Source: Bacteroides helcogenes P 36-108 (GTDB lineage Bacteria > Bacteroidota > Bacteroidia > Bacteroidales > Bacteroidaceae). Taken from it: 64,000 nt of DNA. This document shows positions 28,566 to 39,538 of this stretch, one piece after another. The translations under genes and the position numbers were made by a program. Numbering within the stretch: the stretch's first letter is position 1; every line of letters begins with the position of its first letter. The stretch spans positions 1,612,001-1,676,000 of the forward strand of contig NC_014933.1 in the NCBI RefSeq assembly GCF_000186225.1, written 5' to 3'. A model generated the notes under the pieces. That model saw only the letters and a list, made by a program, of their open reading frames with translations. It did not search any database and was not told where the DNA came from.

Positions 28566-30350
28566 ATGAAGTACTGGATTATTGTTCTTTTGCTCTTCGT
28601 TACTATCTTTAGTTCAGCACAGGTTGATAACTTAACCTATACTGAAGCTTACGATCTGCATTTTAAATGGGATTTGGATTCTACAGCATTGTATCCTTGG
28701 AGGGGCAATGCTGCTTATGGACAGTTTACATTGCCTTTCCATATAAAAGATGCGGACAGAATTTTATTTTCCTTAGTCTATTCTAAGGATTTTCCATTTG
28801 ATGTAAATAGATTGAGAACAGAGTGGGAACAACGCGTTTTTTTGCCCGAACATCATGAAGAGAAGGGTACTGTCTCTTTTGAAAGTAAAGGCGAGAATAT
28901 GGAAAATGCCTTTCTGCTTATTGATGGCATAGATAATCAGGAAAGAATTCTGTATTCTGATACTGTTCAATACAAACCAGGTATGCTCCTGTCAACCCTA
29001 TCCAAAGATATCTCTTTGAAAGGTATCAAGTTACTGAACTTTCGGATACGAGGTGAAGGCATCAAAGGGCAGGATGCCCGATTCTCTTTCTCGGAACTGG
29101 GAATTAAAATAGGCAATCAGCCTATCGATAGTTTTTCGTTAGGTAAATCGCTTCCGTTATCAGTTCAAGAAGTTAAGCCTCAAAACATTTCCATAACCAA
29201 GAGTTTGAATGGCAATTACGGAAAAATCATAGGAATCGGTGAATCTATGCATGGAAACAGTACGGTTAGAGAGTTTGCTTGTGATTTTATTTTGCAACGA
29301 GTTGAATCTCATCAATGCAAATCCATTTTGTTGGAAAGACCTATGGAAGAATGCCTGATTTATGATAGTTATATTCAAGGTATGATTTGCCGGTTAGACT
29401 CCAATGATTATTATCTGAAGGAAACCAATCTCATTCCTCTCCTTGATAAGCTAAAGAGCTACAACGCAAATCGGAAAAGAGAGGAGAGGGTGAGGTTATG
29501 GGGGATTGATTATAAGAGCCTGTCTGTTCAAGAAACAGTAAACTCTGTCTTCGATTATCTGATTTCTGTGAATCGTAGTTTGATGTCTCCAAAAATAGAT
29601 CAATTTGCCCTTCTCTTAATGGATAACAATTGGGAAAATACTTTTAAGTACCTCAACGAAAATGGGAATACCCTTGAACGTTTTTTCCCTGGCTCTCAAT
29701 ATAAGTACATTGAGCATCTTCTCAAGCTATCTGTAGCGGTGGGAACAGACCCGGTAGAAAGATATATAAAGCGGGATTCCGTCATGTTCGAGAATACGAG
29801 ATTCATTGTAGATAATGTTTCTGATAAAGAGACAGAAGTTGTCATATATGCTCATGCCATCCATCTTAATACAGTATCTACTTACCCGGCTTTGCCTTGT
29901 ACTTCCTTGGGTGCATATCTAAAAAGTAGGTACGGGGAAGATTATACACCTTTACTCGTATTGACTGATGAGGGGAAGGTAACAATATATGACAACCGTT
30001 ACAATAGAGTGGATGTAGCATTGAGCACACCACCTTGCGAAAGTGTAGAGTATTTTTTGAAAAATATAACAAAGGAAGACACTTATATTCCTTTGACTCC
30101 GTACTTTGACAGATTGGTACTATCTCGGTTCATGGGAAGTCATAATTTACGACAGCAATTCTTTTGGTTTAATTTATATAGACGATATGCAGGTATCTTT
30201 TTTTTAGAAAATAAGCGGAAGGTATCCGTAGATAATGAACGTAGAGCAACATTTGAAGAAATGTCAAAGCAGAATTTGAACCGGATTAAGAGCAGACAAG
30301 GTATATTGGAGATGCTCAAGAATAAGGTGAATGATAAACCTGATCACTAA
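28566..30350 (+). CDS. Erythromycin-esterase-like secreted protein
   Basis: 594 residues from the ATG at 28566, chosen because it starts a clear signal peptide (IVLLLFVTIFSSAQ). Residues 20-190 look like a beta-sandwich with no named family. From about 200 the pattern follows the erythromycin esterase / EreA-like superfamily: GIGESMHGN near 223 (family GxGExxHG), then KSILLERPME, RVRLWGIDYKS, VVIYAHAIHLNT near 455 (family AHNxH) and TSLGAYLKSRYGEDY. The Glu and His residues of the metal-independent catalytic centre are therefore present. Secretion and the extra N-terminal domain make macrolide resistance unlikely as the main role. The true substrate is unknown. Confidence 0.8.
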   Translation: MKYWIIVLLLFVTIFSSAQVDNLTYTEAYDLHFKWDLDSTALYPWRGNAAYGQFTLPFHIKDADRILFSLVYSKDFPFDVNRLRTEWEQRVFLPEHHEEKGTVSFESKGENMENAFLLIDGIDNQERILYSDTVQYKPGMLLSTLSKDISLKGIKLLNFRIRGEGIKGQDARFSFSELGIKIGNQPIDSFSLGKSLPLSVQEVKPQNISITKSLNGNYGKIIGIGESMHGNSTVREFACDFILQRVESHQCKSILLERPMEECLIYDSYIQGMICRLDSNDYYLKETNLIPLLDKLKSYNANRKREERVRLWGIDYKSLSVQETVNSVFDYLISVNRSLMSPKIDQFALLLMDNNWENTFKYLNENGNTLERFFPGSQYKYIEHLLKLSVAVGTDPVERYIKRDSVMFENTRFIVDNVSDKETEVVIYAHAIHLNTVSTYPALPCTSLGAYLKSRYGEDYTPLLVLTDEGKVTIYDNRYNRVDVALSTPPCESVEYFLKNITKEDTYIPLTPYFDRLVLSRFMGSHNLRQQFFWFNLYRRYAGIFFLENKRKVSVDNERRATFEEMSKQNLNRIKSRQGILEMLKNKVNDKPDH

Positions 30351-30445
30351 GTTTATTGCATGTGAATATGGCTTCTGAAAAAGTCAGGAAGCTCTTGTCT
30401 TTATTTGGTTTAGGGAGTATCTTTTCAGGGAAGTTGGAAAGTGAC

Positions 30446-30491
30446 AAGTCCCCCTTATACACTCTGGAAGTAGAGTAGCAGAGGGGGACTT
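30446..30491. terminator. Bidirectional hairpin between convergent genes
   Basis: AAGTCCCCCT pairs with AGGGGGACTT, ten perfect base pairs with a 26-base loop, between the stop of the esterase-like gene (30350) and that of nuoN (30534). T-rich bases flank it only weakly. Confidence 0.55.
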
Positions 30492-30533
30492 TCTATGAAA
30501 ATAGGATGCTTGTTTCTGTATCAAGAATATGTT

Positions 30534-31973
30534 TTATATTCCGAACGTAAATTTGTCTATGCTCTGATAGACTATGCTTGCCAGGCTTAGTACCACTATA
30601 CCTATCGTACATATTGCCAAGCTGGCACGCGTGTAGCCATCGCTACGGAAAGTGGCGATAGGTTCGTCGCTTTTGTTGATGTACATTGCCTTTACAATCT
30701 TCAGATAGTAGAACAATGACAGCACTGTGTTTACCAGCGCAATGAATACTAACAGATGGAAGCCGCTTTGGAAGGCTGCCGCAAAGATGAAGAACTTTGA
30801 GAAGAAGCCAGCAAATGGCGGAATGCCCGCAAGCGAAAAGAGTGCCAGCGTCATCAGGAAAGCCAGTTTGGGATTGGTGCTGTACAAGCCGTCATATTCT
30901 TCCAGCGTGAATTTGTGTGCACGGATTGCTACGATGGTGATGACAGTGAATACCGAAAGATTGGCAAACATATAGATCAGTACATAATATACCAGTGCCG
31001 TCATTCCTTCGGCAGTTCCTCCGATGATGCCCAGCATGATGTATCCCGCTTGCGATATGCTTGAAAAGGCCATCAGGCGCTTCAGATTCTCCTGACGTAA
31101 TGCGAAAAGGTTTGCTAAGGTGATGGAGGCTATGGTTACCCAGTATAATACCTCTTGCCACTGCTCGGCCATCGGAGCAAATACTTTGATGAGCACTGTC
31201 ATCAGCACAAAGGCTGCCGAACCCTTGGAAATAACACTGAGATAAGCGGTGACCGTACTCGGAGCACCTTCGTAAACGTCGGCTGTCCACAAGTGGAACG
31301 GTACGAGGGATATTTTGAATCCCATGCCGGCAAAGAAAAACACGAATGCCATGATTTGCAGAGGATTTCCGTCAAGGTGGGCAGGGATGTCGGCAAAATA
31401 GAGAGTGCCTGTCGAACCATATATCAGGGAGAGCCCGTACAGCAACAAGCCACTGGAAAAGAGTGCTGTGAGGATATACTTGGCGCCTGCCTCGGCAGAA
31501 TGGTGGCGATATTTGTCGAAGGCCACCAGAGCCGCCATCGGTATGCTTGCTGTTTCCAGACCGATGAAGAACATCAGGAAGTGTCCGGCGGAAATCATGA
31601 AGTACATACCTAACAGGGTAGAAAGCGTCAGTACATAAAACTCACCCTGTTTGATGGATGTATCGGGACGGCGCATCCATTCGTGTGCCATCAGGAATAC
31701 AATCAGAGTGCCTATGCTGAGGATGGATTTCACGATGCTCTGTATCGGCGTGTTGTGGTACATGCCGCCGAATGCGTCGGCCACCGGACCGGGAACAATC
31801 GTGATCATTGTATGTATGGCAAGCAGAATCACGGGCAGCATCGTGTTCAGCACTGGTTTGCCGCCATTCTTGTGTGCGTCCGGACTCATAAAGAGGTCGG
31901 CTATAAAGAGGATAACAATGACTGCTATCAGTGACAACTCTTCTTTCAATAGGAGAAATTGGGAATAATCCAT
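30534..31973 (-). CDS. nuoN: NADH-quinone oxidoreductase subunit N
   Basis: 479 residues, about 14 membrane helices, with the proton-channel features of the antiporter-like subunits: a Glu in helix 5 ([12 protein letters not shown]), Lys in the helix 7-8 region ([21 protein letters not shown]) and [13 protein letters not shown]. It is the last gene of the complex I operon, 39 bases after nuoM, and ends facing the esterase-like gene. In Bacteroides complex I lacks the NADH-binding NuoEFG module, so the electron donor is uncertain. Confidence 0.95.
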   Translation of the reverse strand: MDYSQFLLLKEELSLIAVIVILFIADLFMSPDAHKNGGKPVLNTMLPVILLAIHTMITIVPGPVADAFGGMYHNTPIQSIVKSILSIGTLIVFLMAHEWMRRPDTSIKQGEFYVLTLSTLLGMYFMISAGHFLMFFIGLETASIPMAALVAFDKYRHHSAEAGAKYILTALFSSGLLLYGLSLIYGSTGTLYFADIPAHLDGNPLQIMAFVFFFAGMGFKISLVPFHLWTADVYEGAPSTVTAYLSVISKGSAAFVLMTVLIKVFAPMAEQWQEVLYWVTIASITLANLFALRQENLKRLMAFSSISQAGYIMLGIIGGTAEGMTALVYYVLIYMFANLSVFTVITIVAIRAHKFTLEEYDGLYSTNPKLAFLMTLALFSLAGIPPFAGFFSKFFIFAAAFQSGFHLLVFIALVNTVLSLFYYLKIVKAMYINKSDEPIATFRSDGYTRASLAICTIGIVVLSLASIVYQSIDKFTFGI

Positions 31974-32012
31974 GTTATTTAAATTAATAAATTCTTCATT
32001 ATAAGTTCTTAT

Positions 32013-33491
32013 TTAAAAGGCGTTTACTATTGGCAGTACGCTGTCTCCAATCATGCCGCTTATCCACCAAGGAGCCAATCCCAAGGCAGCCACGCAGGCG
32101 ATGAGGATAATGACGGCTGTACGTTCGTCCCAAGTGGCATCGGTCAGGGTGAGGTGATGCTTGTTGGTGCAAGTGCCGTAGAGTATCTTGCCCACAAGCC
32201 TCAATATATAGACTGCCGTAATTACGATGGAGGTACAGGCAATCACTGTCCATGCACGGTGAAACATGTCGGGATGCTGGAAAGAACCGTTGAAGATAGT
32301 CATTTCGGCAACGAAGCCGCTGAGTCCGGGCAGCCCTAAGTTGGCAAGACCGGCAATCACATAGCAGACGGCGAGGAAAGGCATGATTTTCATCAGTCCG
32401 CTGAGTTCACGAACGTCACGCGTATGAGTACGTCCGTAGATCATGCCGATAAGGGCAAAAAACAGAGCTGTCATCAGTCCGTGGGAGAGCATTTGCAGCA
32501 CTGCACCCGTGCAGGCTGTCCGGTTCATCATCAGGATGGCGAAAAGTACCAGGCCGCAGTGTGAGACGGATGAGTAGGCGTTGATATACTTCAGATCTGT
32601 CTGCACACAGGCGGAGAATGCGCCATAGACCACGGAAATGCCGGTAAGGATAAGGAATATCCAACCAAGTTCCTGAGCAGCTTCGGGCATCAGATACATG
32701 GCGATGCGGAAGCAACCGTAACCTCCCAATTTCATCAAAACACCCGCATGGAGCATGGAGACGGCAGTAGGCGCCGAAGCATGACCGTCGGGACTCCACG
32801 TATGGAACGGAAACAGGGCGCCCAGTACACCGAAGCCGAGGAAAGTCAGCGGAAACCAGATACGCTGTTGCTCGATGGGGATGTTATGCAGTTCTGCTAT
32901 TTCCAGCAGATTCATGGTTTGTGCTCCACTGCCGTAGTAGATGCCTAAAATGCCGATCAACAGAAAGGCGGAACCGCCCATCAACATCAGTGTCAGTTTC
33001 ATGGCGGAATATTCCTTGCGGCCGCTTCCCCATACACCTATAAGCAGATACATAGGGATGAGGGCCACTTCATAGAACATGAACATAGTGAACAGGTCTG
33101 TGGAAATGAAGAAGCCGAACACGCCGACGGACAAGAAGGTGAACCAGAGAAAATATTCCTTGGTCAACGGTTGCAGACGCCATGAGGCGAATGTGCCGGT
33201 AAATACGATGACAGCCGATAGCAGGAGCATGGCTACCGAGATACCGTCCACTCCCACGGAATAGTGTATGTTGAGGGCGGGATACCAGGGCATGTCGGCA
33301 CGGAAAAGCATTTCATCCACAGCACCGGCATGACGTGCACCCAGATACATCACTGTCAATGCGACGGACAGTATCAACAGGGCCGAGGCGCCGGTCACCA
33401 TCACTGTGCGGATCTGTGCGACGTTTCGGCTGAGCCAAAGGCCGAGTAACATCAGCAGGGGGATGAGTACAAAAAGACTTAGAAAGTTCAT
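32013..33491 (-). CDS. nuoM: NADH-quinone oxidoreductase subunit M
   Basis: 492 residues, about 14 helices. The subunit signatures are present: MFYEVALIPMYLLIG with the helix-5 Glu, FPFHTWSPDGHASAPTAVSML with the loop His/Asp, and YSSVSHCGLV. It forms the middle antiporter-like proton channel of the membrane arm. It is 33 bases downstream of nuoL on the same strand. Confidence 0.95.
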   Translation of the reverse strand: MNFLSLFVLIPLLMLLGLWLSRNVAQIRTVMVTGASALLILSVALTVMYLGARHAGAVDEMLFRADMPWYPALNIHYSVGVDGISVAMLLLSAVIVFTGTFASWRLQPLTKEYFLWFTFLSVGVFGFFISTDLFTMFMFYEVALIPMYLLIGVWGSGRKEYSAMKLTLMLMGGSAFLLIGILGIYYGSGAQTMNLLEIAELHNIPIEQQRIWFPLTFLGFGVLGALFPFHTWSPDGHASAPTAVSMLHAGVLMKLGGYGCFRIAMYLMPEAAQELGWIFLILTGISVVYGAFSACVQTDLKYINAYSSVSHCGLVLFAILMMNRTACTGAVLQMLSHGLMTALFFALIGMIYGRTHTRDVRELSGLMKIMPFLAVCYVIAGLANLGLPGLSGFVAEMTIFNGSFQHPDMFHRAWTVIACTSIVITAVYILRLVGKILYGTCTNKHHLTLTDATWDERTAVIILIACVAALGLAPWWISGMIGDSVLPIVNAF

Positions 33492-33524
33492 ATCGTTAGT
33501 TATGAGTTATTTGTTAAGAGTGAT

Positions 33525-35438
33525 TTACAGTAGCAGCAATACTATCAGTGCCAATGTGCCCAGCAGGAATACGAACGTATATTGCTGGATGCGTCCGCTT
33601 TGCAGGCCGCGTATCTCGTCACTGGTGGCTTCGGCACTCCATGCAAGGAAGTTGAAGAAGCCATCGACCACATGACGGTCCCACCATGCGATGGGGCGGC
33701 AGATGCAGCCGAAGATGATGCGGTGGGTGATGAACTGATAGACTTCATCCATGTAGAAGCGGTGGTAGGCGGCTGTCCACAGTCCCTTGAAACGCCGGGC
33801 AAGTGTGTCGGCCACGGGTTGTTTGCTTCCTGCATAGATATAAGTGGCTATCGCGATGGAGGCTACGGCTACGACAATGCTTATGCCTGCTACTGCCGCG
33901 TCGAGATGAATGTCATAGGCTGTTCCATCGGCACTGATGAAGTGACCGAAGGGAAGGATGAATTGCCAGCCCGCTACGATAGTCACTGCTGCAAGTAGTA
34001 TCAATGGCACTGTCATTGTCAGAGGACTTTCGTGAGGTATGTGATGGCTTTCATCACTTGACGATATCTTCTGGGTAGGCGTAGCACCCCAGAAGATGCC
34101 GTAATAGAGGCGGAACATATAGAATGCCGTCATGCCTGCTATCACCGTCATGATCCATCCCATGACAGGGCTGAACCGGAAGCAGGCAGTCAAAATCTCG
34201 TCTTTGGAGAAGAAGCCGGAGAATGGAGGGATGCCGGAAATGGCAAGGCAGGCTATCAGGAATGTGATATGCGTGACAGGCATATACTTGCACAGCCCGC
34301 CCATGGCGGACATCTCGTTGCTGTGCACGGCGTGGATGATGCTTCCGGCTCCGAGAAAGAGCAATGCCTTGAACATGGCGTGGGTGAACAGGTGGTACAT
34401 GCTGGCCATATAGCCCAGTCCGCCATGATGCGGATCGGCGGATGTGCATACGCCGAGTGCCACTATCATGAAACCTATTTGTGAGATAGTGGAAAAGGCC
34501 AGCACGCGCTTGATGTCACTTTGCACGCATGCCACACCGGCGGCATAGAAGGCGGTAAACGCTCCTACGTAGGCTATGGCATGCAGCACGTCGGGAGCGT
34601 ATGCTATGAACAAGGGGAACATGCGCGCCACTAAATAGACACCTGCCACCACCATTGTGGCTGCATGTATCAGTGCGCTGACCGGAGTAGGTCCTTCCAT
34701 GGCGTCGGGCAGCCAGATGTGCAGGGGGAACATGGCGCTCTTTCCGGCTCCGCCGACGAACATCAGTCCCAATGCTAATGGAAGCATGGCGGCCCCGCCT
34801 CTTATCAGTGCCGTTTCCTCCGGTCGGAAGGTATAGGTTCCTGCATAGTAACCATAAAAGAGGATGCCTATAAGGAAGCCCAGGTCGGCAAAGCGGGTGA
34901 CGATGAACGCCTTTTTCGAGGCGGCAATGGCAGCCGGCCGTGTATAGTAGAAACCGATCAGCAGGTAGGAAGATACGCCCACCAGTTCCCAGAAAAGATA
35001 CATCTGGAAGATGTTCGTCGCTACCACCAGTCCTAACATGGACATGGTGAACAGTGACAGGAAAGCGTAGTAACGCTGGAATCCGCGTTCGCCCTTCATA
35101 TAACCGAAGGAGTAGATGTGCACCATCAGCGAAACGGTGCTGATGACGATAAGCATCATCACTGAAATGGGGTCGAGCAGGATGCCCATGTCAATACTGA
35201 GCGATGGCGTGAAGGGCAGCCATGTGAAGTTGTAGGGCATCAGCGTGGCAAATGCGCCGTGAGGTGGCCGGGGAGCGCTGAAGTACAGTGCCGCGGTGAG
35301 GTAGGATAGTGCGGTTACCGCGCCCAATACCACAGTGCCGATAAGTGCGGCCGTGCGGTGCGACATCCATTTGCCCCCCAGTCCCAAGGTCAGGAAGGAG
35401 AGAAAAGGAAGCAGAAGTATCAGAATCGTATATTCCAT
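33525..35438 (-). CDS. nuoL: NADH-quinone oxidoreductase subunit L
   Basis: 637 residues, the distal proton-pumping subunit. It shows LFWELVGVSSYLLIGFYY (helix-5 Glu), GGAGKSAMFPLHIWLPDAMEGPTPVSALIHAATMV and FSTISQIGFMI. The C-terminal part after residue 480 contains the amphipathic lateral helix region and a last membrane helix. Its length matches the family (about 610-650). It is 29 bases downstream of nuoK. Confidence 0.96.
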   Translation of the reverse strand: MEYTILILLLPFLSFLTLGLGGKWMSHRTAALIGTVVLGAVTALSYLTAALYFSAPRPPHGAFATLMPYNFTWLPFTPSLSIDMGILLDPISVMMLIVISTVSLMVHIYSFGYMKGERGFQRYYAFLSLFTMSMLGLVVATNIFQMYLFWELVGVSSYLLIGFYYTRPAAIAASKKAFIVTRFADLGFLIGILFYGYYAGTYTFRPEETALIRGGAAMLPLALGLMFVGGAGKSAMFPLHIWLPDAMEGPTPVSALIHAATMVVAGVYLVARMFPLFIAYAPDVLHAIAYVGAFTAFYAAGVACVQSDIKRVLAFSTISQIGFMIVALGVCTSADPHHGGLGYMASMYHLFTHAMFKALLFLGAGSIIHAVHSNEMSAMGGLCKYMPVTHITFLIACLAISGIPPFSGFFSKDEILTACFRFSPVMGWIMTVIAGMTAFYMFRLYYGIFWGATPTQKISSSDESHHIPHESPLTMTVPLILLAAVTIVAGWQFILPFGHFISADGTAYDIHLDAAVAGISIVVAVASIAIATYIYAGSKQPVADTLARRFKGLWTAAYHRFYMDEVYQFITHRIIFGCICRPIAWWDRHVVDGFFNFLAWSAEATSDEIRGLQSGRIQQYTFVFLLGTLALIVLLLL

Positions 35439-35467
35439 AATTTCTAATTTTCGATTTTAGTTTTCAT

Positions 35468-35776
35468 TTACCATTTCATCTCGTCCAGTTTGTTCACCTG
35501 GATGCTGCGGATGTTGCGGTAGATGTTGATCATGATGGCGATGGCCACTGCTGTTTCGGCCGCTGAGACAGCGATGGAGAACAGGGAGAAGAAATAGCCT
35601 TCCAGACCTCCGGGAAACAGGAAACGGTTGAATACCGCAAAGTTGATGTCGGTGGCGTTCAGTATCAGCTCTATTGAGATGAGTATGGCCAGCGTGTTGC
35701 GGCGGGTGAAGAACCCGTAAATGCCGGCAAAGAACATGACAGCCGAGACTATCAGATAATATTCCATGTGTATCAT
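35468..35776 (-). CDS. nuoK: NADH-quinone oxidoreductase subunit K
   Basis: 102 residues, three membrane helices. The conserved Glu is in ISIELILNA (helix 2), followed by NRFLFPGG and AAETAVAIAIMI (helix 3 Glu). The start may instead be the ATG at 35767 (MEYY), which gives the usual 99 residues. It lies 12 bases after nuoJ. Confidence 0.94.
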   Translation of the reverse strand: MIHMEYYLIVSAVMFFAGIYGFFTRRNTLAILISIELILNATDINFAVFNRFLFPGGLEGYFFSLFSIAVSAAETAVAIAIMINIYRNIRSIQVNKLDEMKW

Positions 35777-35788
35777 AATTCTTTTCTT

Positions 35789-36301
35789 TTATCTTTTACG
35801 TGCAATTAATATTCCACCCACGATACATGCCAGCAGCAATATGCTGACTGCTTCGAAGGGCAGCAGGTAACCGTATTTCTCGCCACTCAGCATATGGTGG
35901 CCGATGGTGCGGATGTTGACTTCCAGAGGCTGCACGTCTGTGGTGGCAATGAACTTATGGTTCAGGGTGATGAACAATACGATGACGGCGCCTCCTGCGG
36001 TGGCTCCCAGTCCGGCAAGGAACTTGCTGCGTTTCAGTTTTGCCGCAACGTCTCCTTCACCGCTGGTAAGCAGGATGGAGAAGACATACAGCACCACGAT
36101 GCCACCGGCATATACCATGACCTGCACCGAGCCGAGGAAGGTATATCCCAGTAGGAAGTAGATGCCGGCTGTGCCGAAAAGGACAAACAGCAGGTAGGTG
36201 GCCGAACGCACCATGCGGTGGGTTGTCACCGTAAGGATGGAAAATACGGTGATAAAAGCCGCAAGGAAGTAGAATACTACTGTTTCGAGAGTTATTTCCA
36301 T
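35789..36301 (-). CDS. nuoJ: NADH-quinone oxidoreductase subunit J
   Basis: 170 residues with five hydrophobic helices. The conserved helix-3 region LGSVQVMVYAGGIVVLYVF is the flexible pi-bulge helix of the subunit. It is 15 bases after nuoI and 12 before nuoK, part of the membrane arm near the quinone site. Confidence 0.93.
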   Translation of the reverse strand: MEITLETVVFYFLAAFITVFSILTVTTHRMVRSATYLLFVLFGTAGIYFLLGYTFLGSVQVMVYAGGIVVLYVFSILLTSGEGDVAAKLKRSKFLAGLGATAGGAVIVLFITLNHKFIATTDVQPLEVNIRTIGHHMLSGEKYGYLLPFEAVSILLLACIVGGILIARKR

Positions 36302-36316
36302 GTCATTAATTACTGT

Positions 36317-36847
36317 TTACAAGTTATTGTTTGTGCAGATTACTGCTTGCTTTGCCGCTTCGGATTGCGGAGTGGCAGATTTCTTTTTCTCTTCTGTGTG
36401 GCTTCCCGGATGGTTCAGCGTCAGTACCAGTCTTGTGCGGTCGAATACGGCATGCTCAAAGTTCTGGTCGAAGGTGATGGCATCATGAGGGCAGGCATTC
36501 ACGCAAAGTTGGCAGAACATGCACGAGCCGAGGTCATATTCATACTTTTCCAATACTTTCTTCTTCTTGCCGTCTTCCGTCTCCACCGTGTGTGAGGTCA
36601 CCCGGATGGTGTCGTTGGGACAAGCCATCTGACACAGGCCGCAAGCCACGCATCGGTGCTCGTTATTGTCATTGTGAGGCATGATCAGTGTGCCGCGAAA
36701 GCGGGGCGAAAGCTTCAGTGTGGCGCGGTTTTCGGGATATTGCTCCGTGGTCTTCTGCCTGAGGAATACAGTCATGGAGGTCTTCATACCTGTCAGCAGG
36801 GAGCCGATGGCGTGTATAAGTCCGCCTAAATAAGAGTTCTGTTTCAT
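36317..36847 (-). CDS. nuoI: NADH-quinone oxidoreductase subunit I, 2x[4Fe-4S]
   Basis: 176 residues with two ferredoxin motifs, CVACGLCQMACP and CMFCQLCVNACP, ligating clusters N6a and N6b. An amphipathic N-terminus of about 40 residues docks to the membrane. It passes electrons toward NuoB. The C-terminal tail is long and Lys/Glu-rich. It lies 3 bases after nuoH. Confidence 0.95.
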   Translation of the reverse strand: MKQNSYLGGLIHAIGSLLTGMKTSMTVFLRQKTTEQYPENRATLKLSPRFRGTLIMPHNDNNEHRCVACGLCQMACPNDTIRVTSHTVETEDGKKKKVLEKYEYDLGSCMFCQLCVNACPHDAITFDQNFEHAVFDRTRLVLTLNHPGSHTEEKKKSATPQSEAAKQAVICTNNNL

Positions 36848-36850
36848 CTT

Positions 36851-37927
36851 TTAGAAATGCAATTTAAATACTACGATTAACACCATCAGAATAAGATTCA
36901 CCATTGAGATGGGAACCAGATACTTCCATTCCAGATTCAGAATCTGGTCGATGCGCAGGCGTGGAAAAGTCCACTTGATCCACATCAGCAGGAATACCAC
37001 GAAGAAGGCTTTGCCAAAGAACCAGACCGGGCCGGGAATGTAGTCCATCACCGCGTTCAGTCCATCGAGCCCTGTGATGTGAAGCGGCATCCAGCCTCCC
37101 AAGAAGATGGTGGCCGCCACCGAAGCCACGATAAAAAGGTTGAGGTACTCGGCCAGATAGAAGAAACCGAACCCCATGCCGGAGTATTCTGTGTGATATC
37201 CGGCCGTCAGCTCACTTTCGGCTTCGGGCAGGTCGAAAGGCCCCCGGTTGGTTTCCGCATTTCCGGCTATGAGATAGACGATGAAGGCAATCAGGGCAGG
37301 GATATGCCCTTTGAAGATGAACCAGCCGTCGGCCTGTGCTTCCACTATCTGGGAGAACTGCATGGTTCCCGTCAGCACTACCATTGTCAGGATGCTCATC
37401 CCGCACGACAGTTCATAGCTGATAATTTGCGCTCCGCTTCGCATAGCCCCGATAAGAGAAAACTTGTTGTTGCTGCTCCATCCGGCCAGCAGAATGCCCA
37501 CCACGCCAATGCTCGAAGCTGCCAACAGGAAGAATACACCCACGTTGAAGTCCAGCACCTCCAGACCCTTGCCTGCGGGCAGACAGGCGAAAGTGAGAAA
37601 TGAAGCGATGATCACCATGAACGGAGCCAGATTATAAAGAAACCGGTCGGTGAAGCGCAACTCTATGATTTCCTTCGTAAGCATCTTGATAACGTCACAC
37701 GGAACCTGTAAGAGCCCCCATTTTCCTACACGCGTCGGTCCCAGGCGACATTGGAAGAAAGCGCATATCTTGCGCTCCATATAGATCAGTATGATGGCAA
37801 GAACGGCATACATCAGGATAATGCACACGCCTATCACCACACATTCAAGAAAAACAGCCAGACCCTCCGGTATCAGGGAAGTCAGTGTCTGGTGAATCCA
37901 GTTGGTTATTATACTAAAGTCAAACAT
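36851..37927 (-). CDS. nuoH: NADH-quinone oxidoreductase subunit H
   Basis: 358 residues and about eight helices from the ATG at 37927, which lies one base after the nuoCD stop; an ATG at 37939 would overlap nuoCD by 11 bases. Conserved pieces are [18 protein letters not shown] (quinone-chamber loop), [21 protein letters not shown] with its acidic row, and RLRIDQ near the end. It anchors the peripheral arm and forms part of the quinone cavity. Confidence 0.95.
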   Translation of the reverse strand: MFDFSIITNWIHQTLTSLIPEGLAVFLECVVIGVCIILMYAVLAIILIYMERKICAFFQCRLGPTRVGKWGLLQVPCDVIKMLTKEIIELRFTDRFLYNLAPFMVIIASFLTFACLPAGKGLEVLDFNVGVFFLLAASSIGVVGILLAGWSSNNKFSLIGAMRSGAQIISYELSCGMSILTMVVLTGTMQFSQIVEAQADGWFIFKGHIPALIAFIVYLIAGNAETNRGPFDLPEAESELTAGYHTEYSGMGFGFFYLAEYLNLFIVASVAATIFLGGWMPLHITGLDGLNAVMDYIPGPVWFFGKAFFVVFLLMWIKWTFPRLRIDQILNLEWKYLVPISMVNLILMVLIVVFKLHF

Positions 37928-37928
37928 A

Positions 37929-39518
37929 TTATCTATCAATATCAGGTACTACATAATCCAATGTTCCGCCAATGGCAATGAGGTCGGCGATTTTGGCTCC
38001 GCGACAAATGGTGTCCACTGTCGATACCAGTGGCAGTCCTGTGCTGCGGAAGTGCATACGGTAGGGTGTCTTGTCACCATGGCTTTCGAGGAAGACGCCG
38101 AACTCGCCGCGACTGCCTTCTACGGCAGCGTAATAGCTGCCCTCAGGCACACGGATAATCGGTTTCATCTTCTCCTGATATGCACCTTCCGGAATATTGT
38201 CAATCAATTGCTCTATGATTTTCAGGCTCTCCAGTATCTCATCCATGCGGACAAGGTATCGTGCCCAGGAATCGCCTTCGGTACGCACTATTTCGGTGAA
38301 CTCCACCTTATCATATACTCCATAAGGTATGCGTTTGCGTACGTCACATGCCCAACCACTGGCACGTCCTGTGCCTCCGGTAGCGCCGAAGGCAATGGCA
38401 TCTGCCCGTGATAGTATGCCTACACCTTTCAGGCGTTGCCGGGCAATGATGTTGCCGGTGAATATCTCGTGATATTCATGTAGGATGCCTCTCAGGTAAG
38501 GGATGAAATCTTTTACTTTCTTCGCAAAGCCGGGAGCAATGTCCGCCTGCAGGCCGCCAATGGTATTGTAATTCATTATGAGGCGTCCGCCGCAAGTTTC
38601 CTCGAAGATGTCGAGTATCTTTTCGCGGTCACGGAAACCGTAGAAGAAGGCAGTCAATGCTCCCAAGTCCATGGCAAGGCAGGAGTAGAACAGCAGGTGT
38701 GAATCAATTCGCTGCAATTCGTCCATGATGGTGCGGATGTATTGCACCCGCTGGCTCACTTCGATACCCATCGCTTTTTCAATGCACATGCACAGCGCGT
38801 GCCGGTTCTGGTGCGCGCCCAGATAGTCCAGCCGGTCGGTCAGGGCCAGAGTCTGCGGATAAGTCAGGCTTTCGCACATCTTCTCTATTCCCCGGTGGAT
38901 GTAGCCGCAGTTGGCGTCAATTTTTTCGATGGTTTCGCCTTCCAATGACACGCGAAAACGCATCACGCCATGTGTGGCAGGATGCTGTGGACCGATGTTT
39001 ACTACATATTCCTCGTCGCCGAAAAGTTGTAGCTCTTTATTCTTGACAGTGCCGTCCGGATTGAGTTCCAATTCCGTAGTGGTATCAATGGTTTCTTCAT
39101 TGTCCATACGCAGAGGATTGTCCTTTTCCGGAACATTGTCCTTGCGCATGGGATGGCCTATCCAGTCATTGCGCAAATAAAGGCGGCGCATGTCGGGATG
39201 GCCGATAAAAACTATGCCATAAAAATCATACACTTCACGTTCGTTGAAGTCGGCCGCCTTCCAGATATCACTGACCGAAGGAAGTTCGGGACATTCGCGG
39301 CTCAGGGTGGCGGTGCGTATTGCCATCCGTTCACCGGTGACGGTCGATTCTAAAAGATAGACCACACCGAGTCCGCGAGGAGTGTCCGGAGCATCTTTTT
39401 CATCGGGCATTCCCCAATCTACACCGCTGAGGCATTCCAGAAAATCCATCTGCTTTTCTTTTCGCAGACGGAGCATCTCATCGTGCAGGACTAAGGGCTC
39501 TATATATTTTATTTCCAT
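37929..39518 (-). CDS. nuoCD: Fused NADH-quinone oxidoreductase subunits C and D
   Basis: 529 residues. Residues 1-130 are the NuoC part ([20 protein letters not shown] with the 30-kDa subunit signature). Residues about 165-529 are the NuoD part, starting at [16 protein letters not shown], with HRGIEKM, the quinone-site region and the C-terminal [25 protein letters not shown]. The fusion is common in Bacteroidetes. It lies 20 bases downstream of the interrupted nuoB. Confidence 0.95.
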   Translation of the reverse strand: MEIKYIEPLVLHDEMLRLRKEKQMDFLECLSGVDWGMPDEKDAPDTPRGLGVVYLLESTVTGERMAIRTATLSRECPELPSVSDIWKAADFNEREVYDFYGIVFIGHPDMRRLYLRNDWIGHPMRKDNVPEKDNPLRMDNEETIDTTTELELNPDGTVKNKELQLFGDEEYVVNIGPQHPATHGVMRFRVSLEGETIEKIDANCGYIHRGIEKMCESLTYPQTLALTDRLDYLGAHQNRHALCMCIEKAMGIEVSQRVQYIRTIMDELQRIDSHLLFYSCLAMDLGALTAFFYGFRDREKILDIFEETCGGRLIMNYNTIGGLQADIAPGFAKKVKDFIPYLRGILHEYHEIFTGNIIARQRLKGVGILSRADAIAFGATGGTGRASGWACDVRKRIPYGVYDKVEFTEIVRTEGDSWARYLVRMDEILESLKIIEQLIDNIPEGAYQEKMKPIIRVPEGSYYAAVEGSRGEFGVFLESHGDKTPYRMHFRSTGLPLVSTVDTICRGAKIADLIAIGGTLDYVVPDIDR

Positions 39519-39538
39519 ATATTGAATAGATATTTCGT

